From assembly GCA_964578885.1 (NCBI GenBank), contig CAZOEO010000002.1, positions 124,001 through 188,000 on the forward strand: a DNA stretch of 64,000 nt, read 5' to 3'. The notes under the pieces were generated by a model. That model had not been told where the DNA came from. It did no database searches and was given only the letters and a program-made list of their open reading frames with translations. Numbering within the stretch: position 1 is the stretch's first letter; each line of letters opens with the position of its first letter. Positions 10,002 through 19,284 of this stretch are shown here, in pieces. The position numbers and the translations under genes were made by a program. This DNA comes from CAZRHR01 sp964578885. GTDB lineage: Bacteria > Bacteroidota > Bacteroidia > CAIKAF01.

Positions 10002-10477
10002 GGATGGATGATGTCCGGAAATCTCTGGCTGAAAAATTATTTATGGTTTCATTCTAAAGTGATTGAATGAAAATGTTAGGTTCCTCATGGCCTCACTCTC
10101 TGAGGCTGGATTCCTTTTCGACTTTTTTTCAAATACAGTGAGAACGGTCGTATTCATGGGTCTACTCTCTTGAAAAGCGGATGGGTTTGATGTCCTTCCT
10201 TAAACCAGGTTTTGGATACGTGGGTATGAAATAAAGAAGTTTGCAGGTTTTTCGCGTAGGTCAATAGAGCTTAAGTTGAGCTTGGTTTTCCGCCCAGCTT
10301 TGGACTTATTGAAAGAATCACTTCTTAAAAAGGCATGAGTTCTTCCAAAGGATAAAGGATGGAAAACCTGGGATAAAATACCTTCGTCAGAAGACTTTTT
10401 TTCTCTCTTTGTAGGGTATGCATCAAAAAAAAAGCCGCTCCCCGAAGGAAGCGGCTTTCACGCATGTTGAGGAATAT
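10002..10477. other. Intergenic region between convergent genes, no gene seen
   Basis: This 476-bp gap separates the yhhQ-like gene from the convergent T9SS gene. No open frame with family character was found on either strand. It holds a small hairpin (GCCTCA/TGAGGC, 10090-10106) followed by a T-rich stretch that may end the yhhQ transcript, and the strong terminator at 10431-10458. The remainder is unexplained. Confidence 0.5.
10431..10458 (-). terminator. Rho-independent terminator
   Basis: A perfect 9-bp stem, AAAGCCGCT at 10431-10439 and AGCGGCTTT at 10450-10458, is preceded on the plus strand by an A-run. On the minus strand this is a hairpin plus U-tract just after the T9SS gene stop at 10478. 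It could work in both directions. Confidence 0.8.
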
Positions 10478-13400
10478 TTATTCAACGATGATTTGGCGTA
10501 CAGCGCGCAGGTTTACATCGGTGATTTCAAGGGTGTACATGCCATTTGACAAATGTGCCACTGGAATAGAAAGCTCCGTTCCGGCGGCAAGGTTGGCCGC
10601 AGAAAGGGTCGCCATGGTTCTTCCCGTTACATCATATAAGGTAACAGAGGCTTTGTCGGAAAGACCTGCATCCAGACGTAATCTTACCACTTCGGTGGCT
10701 GGGTTTGGCCAGATTTGCAACGCAATACCGTTTTCTTCCTCGATGCTTACGTTAGAAGTAGAGAAGGTATTGGTGGCGGTAGTAGAAAGGCCACACTCAT
10801 CCGTTACAGTAAGTACAACGGTGTAGGTTCCGGTTTGGCTGTATACGTGGGTTGCATTGGCGCCTGTTCCGGTGTTTCCATCACCGAAATCCCAGCTGTA
10901 GCTAAGTCCATTTCCAGTTGCTGTAGCGGTGAAAATACCGGTATAGAAAGAAACATTGGAGGTGAAGCTGGCTGTAGGTGCTGGGAAGTTGGTTACCTGA
11001 ATGGTATCTTCTGTAGAACCGCAGGAAGAAACCACGGTGACAATGTATTGGCCGGCTGTTGTTACAGAAATAGTCGCATCATTGGAGAAGTTACTCCAGA
11101 AGTACTGTGTACCTGATACGGCAGGGCTTCCGAGTGTAACCGCTTGGTTGGCGCATTTCTGAATATCTGCTCCTAAAGAGTAGGTGCCAGCCGCGATGAA
11201 TTCATCTACCCCGATGTCTGGTGTAGTTGTGCTACGGCCATCTCCATCGAAATCCGCAATAATTGCAGCATAAGGAGTTCCAGCGTTGTCTAAAGTGGCT
11301 TCGCATGTGTGCAAATCAGAACCATTGAAGGCCGGATCTACAGATACGGAATTGGCGTCTTTGTTCGTGGCACTTTGGTAAGCAGCAAGGTTTGCGTAGT
11401 TGCTTGTTCCCCATGTAACCACGTTTGTACCAGTGGAATAGATGTTGTTGTGGTTAGACGTACCAAGATTGAAAGGAGATTCCACACTCAGTGCAACTCC
11501 GCCACCCAATTGTGCGAGGTTATTGTTCCAGCTGTTGATGCCATTTGCAATGAGGTTATTGGGGCTGTCATTGTGGATGTATATCGCTGCATGATCTGCA
11601 TCGGGACCCATCATGGCTACGGTGTTGTGCACCAGATCGATACCTTGACCTCCGGTAATGTCGATACCCGTATTCAACGTACCGGCGGTGGCGTTACCCA
11701 TGTACACGGCATTGTTGGCTACCAGGAATGGATTGGCAATGGGACCATTGATATTATAGGCGGTGATGGCCACTCCACCCAAGTTGTCGTTGAAACTATT
11801 CAGGGTGATAGCACCTGAAGAATAAACGTCTCTCACATAGATGCGGTAAGGTGTACTTCCAGCACGGGTAGAAGAGAATTGGTTGCCTGTAACTACTGGA
11901 TTTTGCTGGCTAAATAAGCCTGCACCCAGCAGGTAGTAGTTCCTGAAAGTGTTGTTTTCTACTCTGGTACCGGATTCTGGTTGTGAGATAGATGGACCTC
12001 CGAGGGACACACTGCGGGTTCCACCAATAATCACGTTGTTGCGAATCACATTGTCGTTATCCACATCCAGTGTAGAGCGGAATGCCCAACGATTGGAATT
12101 GTCACTGGTGGACACAGTATCGGAAATGACAACACAATGCTCCACGATGTTGGAGTCAGCTCCTCCAAGGTAATCTACAATAACAGAGAAGGATGGGTTG
12201 TTCATGCGCATGGTCATGTAGCGGAGGGTGTAATTGTCTCCACCGGAGAACCGGGCTACGTAGTTGTTGGTAGCACTGGTAGCGGGTGAAACTAAAACAA
12301 CGGAATCAGCATGAAGGGCTTCAGATTGGAAAATTACCCTTGCACCCGCCGTGATTGCTGTGAACGGGGTCAAGTCCATCTGCGCATTGTAAGTGCCGGT
12401 ACGCACGTTGAACGTGGTGGTATTACACACCCCTCTTTGGGTAAGGGCAGAAAGGGCCGCCGTAATGTTGGCGAAGTTCGGCGTGTTTCCTCCAACTGTG
12501 TAAGTTCCGGAAAGTCCCAAATACAAGGTAGTTGTCAATGTGTCGTTAAAGTTCACGATATCAGCTTGTCCATTTGGTGCAGCGCTCCAAATTTTAAGTA
12601 CATCTCCGTCTTGGAAGTTTCCGTTGCCAATGACTACGTTGGCGTTGGCTCCTGATGCGATATTTCCTGTCCAGTTAAAGGTAGAAATGGCACCGCCGTT
12701 TACCTGCCATGAAATGTTCAGGGAAGTCAGTGGGTTGATACCAGAATTATTGACATTCACCTCAATGCTGTTTGCGAGGCTGCAGCCGCCTTGTCCGATG
12801 GGAGAAATTAAACTGGCAATACCGGCATCATCATTGGAAACAGGCAAAATGGTAATATTATAGTCTTCGGTTTCTCCATAGCCGTAAGTGCCGCAAGGCA
12901 AAAGGGCTGAGCTAGTCCATGCTTCATCCAGCACAACCCGCATCCGCGTGGTACCTGGTAGGGCATTAGAAGGAATGGTGATGTTGGCGGTATGGTTGCC
13001 TAAGCCTCCTGGATTTTGTGCGGTAAGGTCGAAACGCTCACCTGGATCGGTCAATAAACCATTTTGGTTAAAGTCAATAAATACCGAAGCGTAGGCGGTG
13101 TATGCTCCACCGCAAGACGATTGATTTATGGAGACCGCGTAGGTGCTGTCATTGTTGGCCACCAATCCTGTTAAGGATGAGTAATCTGTGTAGGTGGCAC
13201 AGCCGGCAGGTGATGGATTGTTAAAGGTCCCAAAGGAAACGCCGCCAATATGTGTGTCTGGGGAATTACCCGCATTGCTAGTGCAATAACAATTTAAGAA
13301 ACTGTTTACGTTTACTTGTACTGGCGCAGTGGTGTCAGCCACACCTGAGCAAATAACAATAAGACGATAAGATGTAGAAGCGGTAATTTGGGTGGTCAGC

Positions 13401-14113
13401 GTTGGATTGGTTCCGCCCGGTACGTCGGTCCAAAGCGAACCATTCAAAGAAGATTGCCATTGCGTGGTGAGTCCCGTACCGGTGGTCATGCCTTGTGTAG
13501 ACAATGTAAAGTTGGTTGCCGGACAAATGGAGGCAGGCGCGTTAATAATACCGGCATTAGGTGGCGAAGTACAGGCGCTGTTGACTACATTAATGGTATA
13601 ATCTTCCGTTTCGCCAAATCCAACAGCGGTGCAATCATCTGCTTGCGTGGGTACAGCGCTTCCGCTGAAATCGTAAATGGTACGTACCCGTAGCCGATAC
13701 GTTCCGGTAACCGCAGTAAGTGGAATAGTAATGCTTCCGTTGGCGGAGAAGTTCGCCCCGGAATAAGTGCTTCCCAAATATTCACCAGCGTCCTGAAAGT
13801 CCTGGTCGTTGTTTAGGTCCGCCCAAATGGCAATGTGCTGGCTATCATATCCTAAGCTAGCGGAATATGACGTTGGCGTGCCTGCTGTTATGGTTGGGCC
13901 TGGTAATGAGGTGAAGTCGTCATATGAACTTCCGCATGATGATGGGTTGTTCAGTGTTCCAAGGCTAAAGTTGAGAATTTCATCTCCCAGGGAACAATCC
14001 GCCGAAGGCACACAATACTGCCCGAAGGCTGTACTGCCTGCCAGCAGACTTCCTGCCAGCAGAAGCCCCATGCGCGTCCCGGTTTTCCGGGAAAAGGGTA
14101 AATGTTGAAGCAT
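10478..14113 (-). CDS. Large T9SS type A surface protein with GEVED, beta-helix and PKD domains
   Basis: The 1211-residue protein has a signal peptide (cleavage near AFGQY, ~residue 31). Two GEVED domains follow (each ending GETEDYxI, about 35-180 and 275-425), with an Ig-like segment between them. The middle (about 540-950) looks like a right-handed parallel beta-helix, with many NNxI/NNTF turns. A PKD domain (FDFGDGNTG-like core, SYSWDFGDG) precedes the C-terminal ~80-residue T9SS type A sorting domain, which starts IWPNPATEVV and ends in a short basic tail. It is probably exported by T9SS and held on or released from the cell surface. The ligand or substrate is unknown. A terminator follows the stop. 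Confidence 0.85.
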   Translation of the reverse strand: MLQHLPFSRKTGTRMGLLLAGSLLAGSTAFGQYCVPSADCSLGDEILNFSLGTLNNPSSCGSSYDDFTSLPGPTITAGTPTSYSASLGYDSQHIAIWADLNNDQDFQDAGEYLGSTYSGANFSANGSITIPLTAVTGTYRLRVRTIYDFSGSAVPTQADDCTAVGFGETEDYTINVVNSACTSPPNAGIINAPASICPATNFTLSTQGMTTGTGLTTQWQSSLNGSLWTDVPGGTNPTLTTQITASTSYRLIVICSGVADTTAPVQVNVNSFLNCYCTSNAGNSPDTHIGGVSFGTFNNPSPAGCATYTDYSSLTGLVANNDSTYAVSINQSSCGGAYTAYASVFIDFNQNGLLTDPGERFDLTAQNPGGLGNHTANITIPSNALPGTTRMRVVLDEAWTSSALLPCGTYGYGETEDYNITILPVSNDDAGIASLISPIGQGGCSLANSIEVNVNNSGINPLTSLNISWQVNGGAISTFNWTGNIASGANANVVIGNGNFQDGDVLKIWSAAPNGQADIVNFNDTLTTTLYLGLSGTYTVGGNTPNFANITAALSALTQRGVCNTTTFNVRTGTYNAQMDLTPFTAITAGARVIFQSEALHADSVVLVSPATSATNNYVARFSGGDNYTLRYMTMRMNNPSFSVIVDYLGGADSNIVEHCVVISDTVSTSDNSNRWAFRSTLDVDNDNVIRNNVIIGGTRSVSLGGPSISQPESGTRVENNTFRNYYLLGAGLFSQQNPVVTGNQFSSTRAGSTPYRIYVRDVYSSGAITLNSFNDNLGGVAITAYNINGPIANPFLVANNAVYMGNATAGTLNTGIDITGGQGIDLVHNTVAMMGPDADHAAIYIHNDSPNNLIANGINSWNNNLAQLGGGVALSVESPFNLGTSNHNNIYSTGTNVVTWGTSNYANLAAYQSATNKDANSVSVDPAFNGSDLHTCEATLDNAGTPYAAIIADFDGDGRSTTTPDIGVDEFIAAGTYSLGADIQKCANQAVTLGSPAVSGTQYFWSNFSNDATISVTTAGQYIVTVVSSCGSTEDTIQVTNFPAPTASFTSNVSFYTGIFTATATGNGLSYSWDFGDGNTGTGANATHVYSQTGTYTVVLTVTDECGLSTTATNTFSTSNVSIEEENGIALQIWPNPATEVVRLRLDAGLSDKASVTLYDVTGRTMATLSAANLAAGTELSIPVAHLSNGMYTLEITDVNLRAVRQIIVE

Positions 14114-14200
14114 CGTTTTTAAGATTTTGGTAAGATTAGTTTAAATTTAATGACATAAAATCTAACTTCCAAACAAATTGAAGCTAGTTTTATGAAAGTA

Positions 14201-14213
14201 TTTTGACTCAAAA
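14201..14213. promoter_or_regulatory. Palindrome upstream of the T9SS gene
   Basis: TTTTGA-C-TCAAAA is a perfect 6-1-6 palindrome 88 bp upstream of the T9SS gene start at 14113. A related sequence, TTTTGAGTCA, lies upstream of the glycine-rich operon at 32943-32952. Its role as a protein binding site is inferred. Confidence 0.3.
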
Positions 14214-14235
14214 AGAAAGGAAGGTAATTAAATTT

Positions 14236-15039
14236 CTATGCCTGGCCTACTTTTTTCTTTAGGTCCTCCATGTCTTGTTGTAACTTGAATACAGCGCGTT
14301 GAATGTCTTCTCCCGGTATTTGTGGCTCAGGAAGGTCTGCGGAAATAAAGTGCACAAAACTCCATACTTCTAATAAATCCTGCAGGGCGACCTCGTAAGG
14401 TGCATAGGTCGGATTGGTGGAGCAAAGCATCAATGTTCCATGCGAGGAAAGCCTGTTTTGTACAATTTTGAACACGGCACCTTCTTCACGGGTAACAACA
14501 ATGCACGGGGTGCCACTTTTTAAATTGGACCAATCTTGCACATAAGCTCCTGTGACCCACGATCCCGGAGCAACCGGCGGCATGGAGTCTCCCGCAATTT
14601 GAAACGTACGGTATTTTTTCTCCCGATCCAGAAACGGAAGATGAAAAGCGGGCAATACAGAAATGAAATCCGGATCAGCATAGCCTGCGGTATAACCCGC
14701 TTTGGCTTTCACACCCACCAACTCAATGTTTTCACGGTTGTTGCTGTCTAAAGTGGTGGCTAAAATCCGCAATTTTCTACCCGTAATATCTACATCGTAC
14801 TGATGCGCTATTTCTTCCAGTTTGGCGGTGGTGAAGCCGGAAAGATCCTCTGTAAGTAATCTTTCTACTGAAATTTTAAAGAAACGCGTGATTTTGAGCA
14901 ACGTGTCTAAACTTGGTTCCGTGGCTCCGTTTTCGTAAGCACTATAAGTCGTACGCTTGATGCCTAGAACAGCCGCCACTTCTTCCTGTGAACGCCCCCT
15001 ATGCTTGCGCAAAGTTTTTAAATTGATAGCAAAGTACAT
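14236..15039 (-). CDS. XRE-family repressor with S24 (LexA/CI-like) self-cleaving domain
   Basis: A 267-residue regulator, starting at the ATG at 15039; a longer frame begins at 15081 but adds an odd Phe-rich leader. Residues ~1-60 are an XRE helix-turn-helix (RSQEEVAAVLGIKRTTYSAYE). A linker carries an Ala-Gly pair in the sequence VKAKAGY, placed as the LexA-type cleavage bond. The S24 domain shows the nucleophile Ser in GDSMPP and the general base Lys in AVFKIV, so self-cleavage looks possible. It is divergent from DNA polymerase IV, 76 bp apart start to start. This pairing suggests a damage-responsive switch controlling the polymerase, which is inference. Confidence 0.85.
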   Translation of the reverse strand: MYFAINLKTLRKHRGRSQEEVAAVLGIKRTTYSAYENGATEPSLDTLLKITRFFKISVERLLTEDLSGFTTAKLEEIAHQYDVDITGRKLRILATTLDSNNRENIELVGVKAKAGYTAGYADPDFISVLPAFHLPFLDREKKYRTFQIAGDSMPPVAPGSWVTGAYVQDWSNLKSGTPCIVVTREEGAVFKIVQNRLSSHGTLMLCSTNPTYAPYEVALQDLLEVWSFVHFISADLPEPQIPGEDIQRAVFKLQQDMEDLKKKVGQA

Positions 15040-15104
15040 CCGTAGTATTTTGAAGATAAAATTGGTGAAAAAAAAGAACAATGCCTAATTTAATGGCTCT
15101 TTTT

Positions 15105-15125
15105 TGACAGAAAAAATGACAGAAA
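15105..15125. repeat. Direct repeat TGACAGAAA at the dinB start
   Basis: Two copies of TGACAGAAA, at 15105-15113 and 15117-15125, are spaced 12 bp apart and span the dinB start codon. They could be an operator for the divergent repressor, or just a small duplication of the N-terminal codons. Confidence 0.35.
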
Positions 15126-16273
15126 GCCGGTTTGTACTTCATATTGACATGGATGCCTTTTTTGTGGCTGCCGAATGTTTACGCAATACTGCTTTACAGG
15201 GCCGGCCGCTGATTATTGGTGGAACAGGTGATCGGGGCGTTGTGTCGTCCTGCTCTTACGAAGCCCGAAGGTTTGGCGTGAGATCTGCCATGCCCATGGC
15301 CTTGGCCAGAAAACTTTGTCCTCACGCCACGGTTTTAGGCGGCGACATGGAATACTATTCGACACTTTCCGGTCTGGTTACAGATGTGATTCGCGATACC
15401 GCCCCCTGTTTTGAAAAAGCGTCTATCGATGAATTTTATGTGGATCTTACCGGTATGGATCGCTTTTTTGGTTGCGCCCAATGGAGCAAGGAGTTGCGGG
15501 AAAAAATTGCCCGAGAATGTGGTTTGCCCAGCTCTTTCGGTTTGTCTGCCAATAAAACTGTTTCTAAAGTGGCTACTAATTCGGCTAAACCCAATGGAAT
15601 GAAGCATGTACTTCATGGCGATGAAGGCCGTTTTTTATCCCCCCTGCCCGTTGCAGACTTGCCTTTGGCCGGGCAAAAAACGGTGGCACGGCTCAACGAA
15701 ATGGGCGTTGTGTATATCCGCACACTACAGGCCATGCCTTTGTCTTTGATGATTCAGGGATTTGGACTTCCCGGTAAAGTTTTATGGGAACGGGCCCGCG
15801 GCGAAGATAACCGGCCGGTGATACCTTATCAGGAACAAAAATCTGTGGGAGTGGAAGTGACCTTGAGTCGCGATAGTACCGATGCCGCTTATCTTCAGCG
15901 AATTCTTACCGCCCTTACCGAAAGGGTGGGATTTCGATTGCGAAAGGCGCGGAAACTCACCGGATGCCTGGTGCTAAAAATCAGATATTCCGACTTTAGC
16001 ACCCATACCCGACAAGTGAAAATTCCCTATACGGGTAACGACCAAATATTACTTCAACACGTGCGTCAGTTGTTTGCCCTTTTATATGATCGCAGACTGA
16101 GAATCCGTCTTTTGGGCGTACGCTGTACCGATTTGGTGCATGGAAGGCCACAATTGTCGCTTTTCGACCAAGAATCTAAACTTTTACACCTCGATTCCGC
16201 CCTGGACCAGGTAAGGCGAAAGTTTGGTGAAACATCTGTTCAGCGTGCACATTATCATGGCTTGAAATTTTAA
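15116..16273 (+). CDS. dinB: DNA polymerase IV (Y-family)
   Basis: A 385-residue error-prone translesion polymerase. Catalytic carboxylates are in DMDAFF (Asp11, Asp13) and SIDE (Asp105, Glu106). Thumb, palm and little-finger regions are all present. The sliding-clamp binding motif QLSLF is at 346-350. I chose the ATG at 15116; an upstream in-frame TTG at 15104 would add only MTEK. The gene is divergent from the XRE-S24 repressor, whose shared upstream region is short enough for one operator to control both. No dnaE2 or imuA-like gene follows; the next gene is galE after 176 bp. Confidence 0.93.
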   Translation: MTESRFVLHIDMDAFFVAAECLRNTALQGRPLIIGGTGDRGVVSSCSYEARRFGVRSAMPMALARKLCPHATVLGGDMEYYSTLSGLVTDVIRDTAPCFEKASIDEFYVDLTGMDRFFGCAQWSKELREKIARECGLPSSFGLSANKTVSKVATNSAKPNGMKHVLHGDEGRFLSPLPVADLPLAGQKTVARLNEMGVVYIRTLQAMPLSLMIQGFGLPGKVLWERARGEDNRPVIPYQEQKSVGVEVTLSRDSTDAAYLQRILTALTERVGFRLRKARKLTGCLVLKIRYSDFSTHTRQVKIPYTGNDQILLQHVRQLFALLYDRRLRIRLLGVRCTDLVHGRPQLSLFDQESKLLHLDSALDQVRRKFGETSVQRAHYHGLKF

Positions 16274-16418
16274 CCATGGTTTTAAATACCATTCTGTACT
16301 TGGTAGTTTTTCCTAATGTGCTGATTTTTAAACTGATTTCTTTTTTGTTTTGCGCGTAGGGCTTACTTATCGATTGGTTAAGAGGCTGCTGCGGCTCATG
16401 TCCCCATAAAAATGAACG

Positions 16419-16426
16419 TATATTTG
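16419..16426 (+). promoter_or_regulatory. galE -7 promoter element
   Basis: TATATTTG matches the TAnnTTTG box. It lies 23 bases before the ATG at 16450, so this transcript would carry a short leader. Confidence 0.45.
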
Positions 16427-16449
16427 ACCAAATCAACAGTCGAAGGTTC

Positions 16450-17472
16450 ATGCGTATTTTGGTGACCGGTGGTACCGGGTATATTGGATCTCATACCGTG
16501 GTGGCGCTTTTGGAAGCAGGCCATCAAGTGATTAGTGTAGATAACCTGAGTAATTCAGATATTTCCGTAAATGAACGTATTGTAGAGATTTCTGGCTTAT
16601 CTCCCTCGTTTTTTGAAGTTGATTTATGTGATCAGGCGAAGTTGCGCAACGTGTTTGCTCAGGCGGGACCTATAGATGGTGTTATTCATTTTGCTGCTTT
16701 TAAAGCGGTTGGAGAATCGGTCGCAAAACCACTGCTGTATTATCAGAACAATGTGACCGGACTTTTGAATTTATTGGCATGTATGACGGATTTTGGGGTG
16801 GGGCAGCTCGTATTTTCTTCCTCCTGCACCGTCTACGGAGAACCGGATGCTTTGCCGGTAACAGAAATGGCGCCTTTGCGACCTGCGCAATCGCCTTATG
16901 GTGCTACCAAACAAATGGGTGAGCAAATTATTGGCGACTGGGTGCGCGCTACGCCGAATGCGCGGGCTTTGTTGCTGCGTTATTTTAATCCGATTGGCGC
17001 CCATCCTTCCGGAAAAATTGGCGAGTGGCCACGCGGTGTTCCCAATAATCTCGTGCCATTTATTACCCAAACGGCAGCCGGATTAAGAGATCGTCTCCAG
17101 ATTTTTGGTTCGGATTATCCTACGCCGGATGGGACTTGCATCCGTGATTATATTCATGTGTGCGATTTGGCGGATACCCATGTGTTGGGTCTTGCAAAAT
17201 TGCCACATTTGGTTTCCGGCGGTCAGGTGCGGGCGCTGAATGTGGGTACTGGTTCTGGAACTTCGGTTCTGGAGGCCGTTTCTGCGTTCGAACGTGCCAA
17301 TGGTGTGCCGGTGCCCCGCATTTTTGCACCAAGACGAGAGGGCGATGTGGTTCAGATTTGGGCCGATGCCACTACGGCCATGAATGTACTTGAATGGTCT
17401 CCGCGTTTTTCTTTGGACGAGGCCATGCGTACGGCCTGGCTTTGGGAGCAAAATCTTCGGAAACATATCTGA
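16450..17472 (+). CDS. galE: UDP-glucose 4-epimerase
   Basis: A 340-residue short-chain dehydrogenase-fold enzyme that interconverts UDP-glucose and UDP-galactose, or the N-acetyl forms, supplying sugars for surface glycans. The NAD-binding motif GGTGYIGSH starts at residue 7. The catalytic pair is in SPYGATK (Tyr and Lys), preceded by the SSSCTVYG strand. The RYFNPIGAHPSG and IRDYIHVCDLA segments are typical of GalE. The length is normal. It stands between dinB and the envC-like gene on the same strand. The next gene has its own promoter box. Confidence 0.94.
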   Translation: MRILVTGGTGYIGSHTVVALLEAGHQVISVDNLSNSDISVNERIVEISGLSPSFFEVDLCDQAKLRNVFAQAGPIDGVIHFAAFKAVGESVAKPLLYYQNNVTGLLNLLACMTDFGVGQLVFSSSCTVYGEPDALPVTEMAPLRPAQSPYGATKQMGEQIIGDWVRATPNARALLLRYFNPIGAHPSGKIGEWPRGVPNNLVPFITQTAAGLRDRLQIFGSDYPTPDGTCIRDYIHVCDLADTHVLGLAKLPHLVSGGQVRALNVGTGSGTSVLEAVSAFERANGVPVPRIFAPRREGDVVQIWADATTAMNVLEWSPRFSLDEAMRTAWLWEQNLRKHI

Positions 17473-17542
17473 AAACTGGTTTTCAACGTTCTCAAGTTGA
17501 TAAGCTTTTAAAGTGGGGGCGCCATAAAGCGTTTTACCCCTG

Positions 17543-17550
17543 TATTTTTG
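17543..17550 (+). promoter_or_regulatory. -7 promoter element of the envC-like gene
   Basis: TATTTTTG is followed by four bases (CACA) and the ATG at 17555. The transcription start would fall at or next to the start codon, giving a leaderless message. Confidence 0.6.
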
Positions 17551-17554
17551 CACA

Positions 17555-18880
17555 ATGAGCCGAAGTCTGTCCTTGGGATTACTGATATTGGGATTGCTAT
17601 TGCCTCTGTTGGGCATCGGACAATCGCGCAGTGGCCTAGAAAAAAAGAGAAAGCGACTTCTGCAGGATATTCAGTACACCAATAAACTTTTACGGGACAA
17701 CAAGAAAAAGCAGGAAGCGTCCACCGCCCAATTGCAGAAAATAGCCATCAATATTCAGCGGCGTACCGAGCTTATGGGAACGTTGGAGAAGGAACTGGGG
17801 TTGATGGAAAAAGAAATTGACAGCACGTTGAAAGACATTCAGCAGCTGGAAATAGGTTTGGAACGGCTTAAAAAGGATTACGCAGCCCTGGTTCGGCGCA
17901 CGTATATTTACGGCAAAACCCATCACCGGTGGGTGCGCATTTTGTCGGCTCGTGGCATGGGTGAAGCATTACGCAGAACGGCTTATTTTGAACGAATGGA
18001 AGAGGTGCGCCGTTTAAAAGCCATTCATGTGCGTCAGATGCGGGATACACTTACCGTCCGGCTTTCGCATCTGGAGCAGATGCGCATGGAAAAGACGGGG
18101 ACTTTACAGGAGATGAGTGTGCAGGCCGCAGCTTTGGCCGCAGAAAAGGCGGAAAAAGAAAGACAGGTGGTGTTGTTGAGGGCAAAAGAAGGAGAGCTGA
18201 TTGCCGCTATTCGGAAAAAGCAGGCGGAGTCGGAGCAGCTTTCTAAAAAAATCAATGAAATTATTCAACGAGAGATGGCGGAAGCCCGTCGCAGGGCCGA
18301 AGCAGAGGCTCGACGCAAAGCGGAAGCGGAGGCAAAAAGACGTGCCGAAGCAGATGCCTCTCGTAAGCCACCGGTGTCCGGAACGCCTTCTCCGTCTGGC
18401 GGTAACACCTCTTCTCGTCCCCCGGCACCGCCTGTGATTACCGAAACGCCCGAAAGTGCAGCTTTGTCTCGTGACTTTTCTGCCAATCGTGGAAAACTGC
18501 CATGGCCTGTTGAAAAAGGAGTGATTACCGGGAAATTTGGCCGCCATCCACATCCGGTTTTTTCTCATGTAGAAATCCAGCGGGATGGCGTAGATATTAG
18601 TACAGAACGAGGCGCCGGTGTCCGTGCCGTTTTTAGAGGCGAGGTTTCTACCGTGATTCGCATGCCTGGATATGAACATGTCGTGATTGTGCGACACGGG
18701 AATTATATGAGTGTGTACGGCAATTTGGCCAATGTAGTGGTCAAGAAAGGTGATGTGCTTCAAACCCGACAAAGAATTGGGGTGGCTTATGAAGATGAAG
18801 CCACAGGGCGTACCCAAGTGCATTTTCGGGTAATGGCCGGAGAAAACGCAGAAAATCCCGAACTTTGGCTTGCCCGTTAA
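17555..18880 (+). CDS. EnvC-like murein hydrolase activator
   Basis: A 441-residue periplasmic protein. Residues 1-22 are a signal peptide (GIGQS). Residues ~25-270 are long coiled coils rich in Lys, Arg and Glu, including an alanine-rich EARRRAEAEARRKAEAEA-type stretch. A Pro/Ser linker leads to a C-terminal M23 (LytM) domain at ~315-441. The zinc-ligand positions look degenerate: QRDGVDI replaces HxGxD, and YGNL replaces YxHL. That is what EnvC-type proteins show, which do not cut peptidoglycan but activate amidases at the division septum. No amidase gene lies nearby. The next small gene starts 10 bp downstream. Confidence 0.85.
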   Translation: MSRSLSLGLLILGLLLPLLGIGQSRSGLEKKRKRLLQDIQYTNKLLRDNKKKQEASTAQLQKIAINIQRRTELMGTLEKELGLMEKEIDSTLKDIQQLEIGLERLKKDYAALVRRTYIYGKTHHRWVRILSARGMGEALRRTAYFERMEEVRRLKAIHVRQMRDTLTVRLSHLEQMRMEKTGTLQEMSVQAAALAAEKAEKERQVVLLRAKEGELIAAIRKKQAESEQLSKKINEIIQREMAEARRRAEAEARRKAEAEAKRRAEADASRKPPVSGTPSPSGGNTSSRPPAPPVITETPESAALSRDFSANRGKLPWPVEKGVITGKFGRHPHPVFSHVEIQRDGVDISTERGAGVRAVFRGEVSTVIRMPGYEHVVIVRHGNYMSVYGNLANVVVKKGDVLQTRQRIGVAYEDEATGRTQVHFRVMAGENAENPELWLAR

Positions 18881-18890
18881 ACTTCACACC

Positions 18891-19211
18891 ATGGACATCG
18901 ACGTTTTTGAACAGCGCTTGGATGCCTTAGATAAGGATGCTCTGGTCACTTTTGTGATTCGAAGACAACATCAGTTTACACCCGAGGAAAAAGACGTGGT
19001 GCAGCGTGTGGTTGCCTCCAAACTGCCACCTGATGTCTGGAAAAATCACGTGGATAAACTCCGTCGCGATGGCGTGGATTTAACTCCTTTGAATCGTCCG
19101 AAGCCTGCTGAAACAAAAACAACAGGTTCCAGTTCTACCATGATTTGGATTCTGATGATTACCCTAATTGTGGGTCTTGGCGCTTTGGTTTATACTTCTC
19201 TAATTCGCTGA
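18891..19211 (+). CDS. Small tail-anchored membrane protein, function unknown
   Basis: A 106-residue protein starting at the ATG at 18891, 10 bp after the envC-like stop, hence probably cotranscribed. The first ~85 residues are charged and helical (DVFEQRLDALDKDALV, then EEKDVVQRVV). A Ser/Thr-rich linker leads to a single C-terminal transmembrane segment (MIWILMITLIVGLGALVY) with only a few residues after it. I do not recognise a family. Tail anchoring places the soluble part in the cytoplasm. The link with cell-wall work is suggested only by its neighbour. Confidence 0.7.
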   Translation: MDIDVFEQRLDALDKDALVTFVIRRQHQFTPEEKDVVQRVVASKLPPDVWKNHVDKLRRDGVDLTPLNRPKPAETKTTGSSSTMIWILMITLIVGLGALVYTSLIR

Positions 19212-19244
19212 CTTTCGTTGTTTCCCTTTTCTATGAAAAAAGAA

Positions 19245-19266
19245 ACGCCCGATGGAGGTCGGGCGT
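19245..19266 (-). terminator. Rho-independent terminator after the LysR gene
   Basis: An 8-bp perfect stem, ACGCCCGA (19245-19252) and TCGGGCGT (19259-19266), has a 6-base loop. On the minus strand a T-rich run follows. It lies between convergent genes and may serve both. Confidence 0.8.
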
Positions 19267-19284
19267 AATGGAAATTTAAGGTGT

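Noticed and set aside
18281..18360. Alanine/arginine repeat DNA in the envC-like gene.
   Set aside because: It is a coiled-coil region of a real protein, not a separate DNA repeat.
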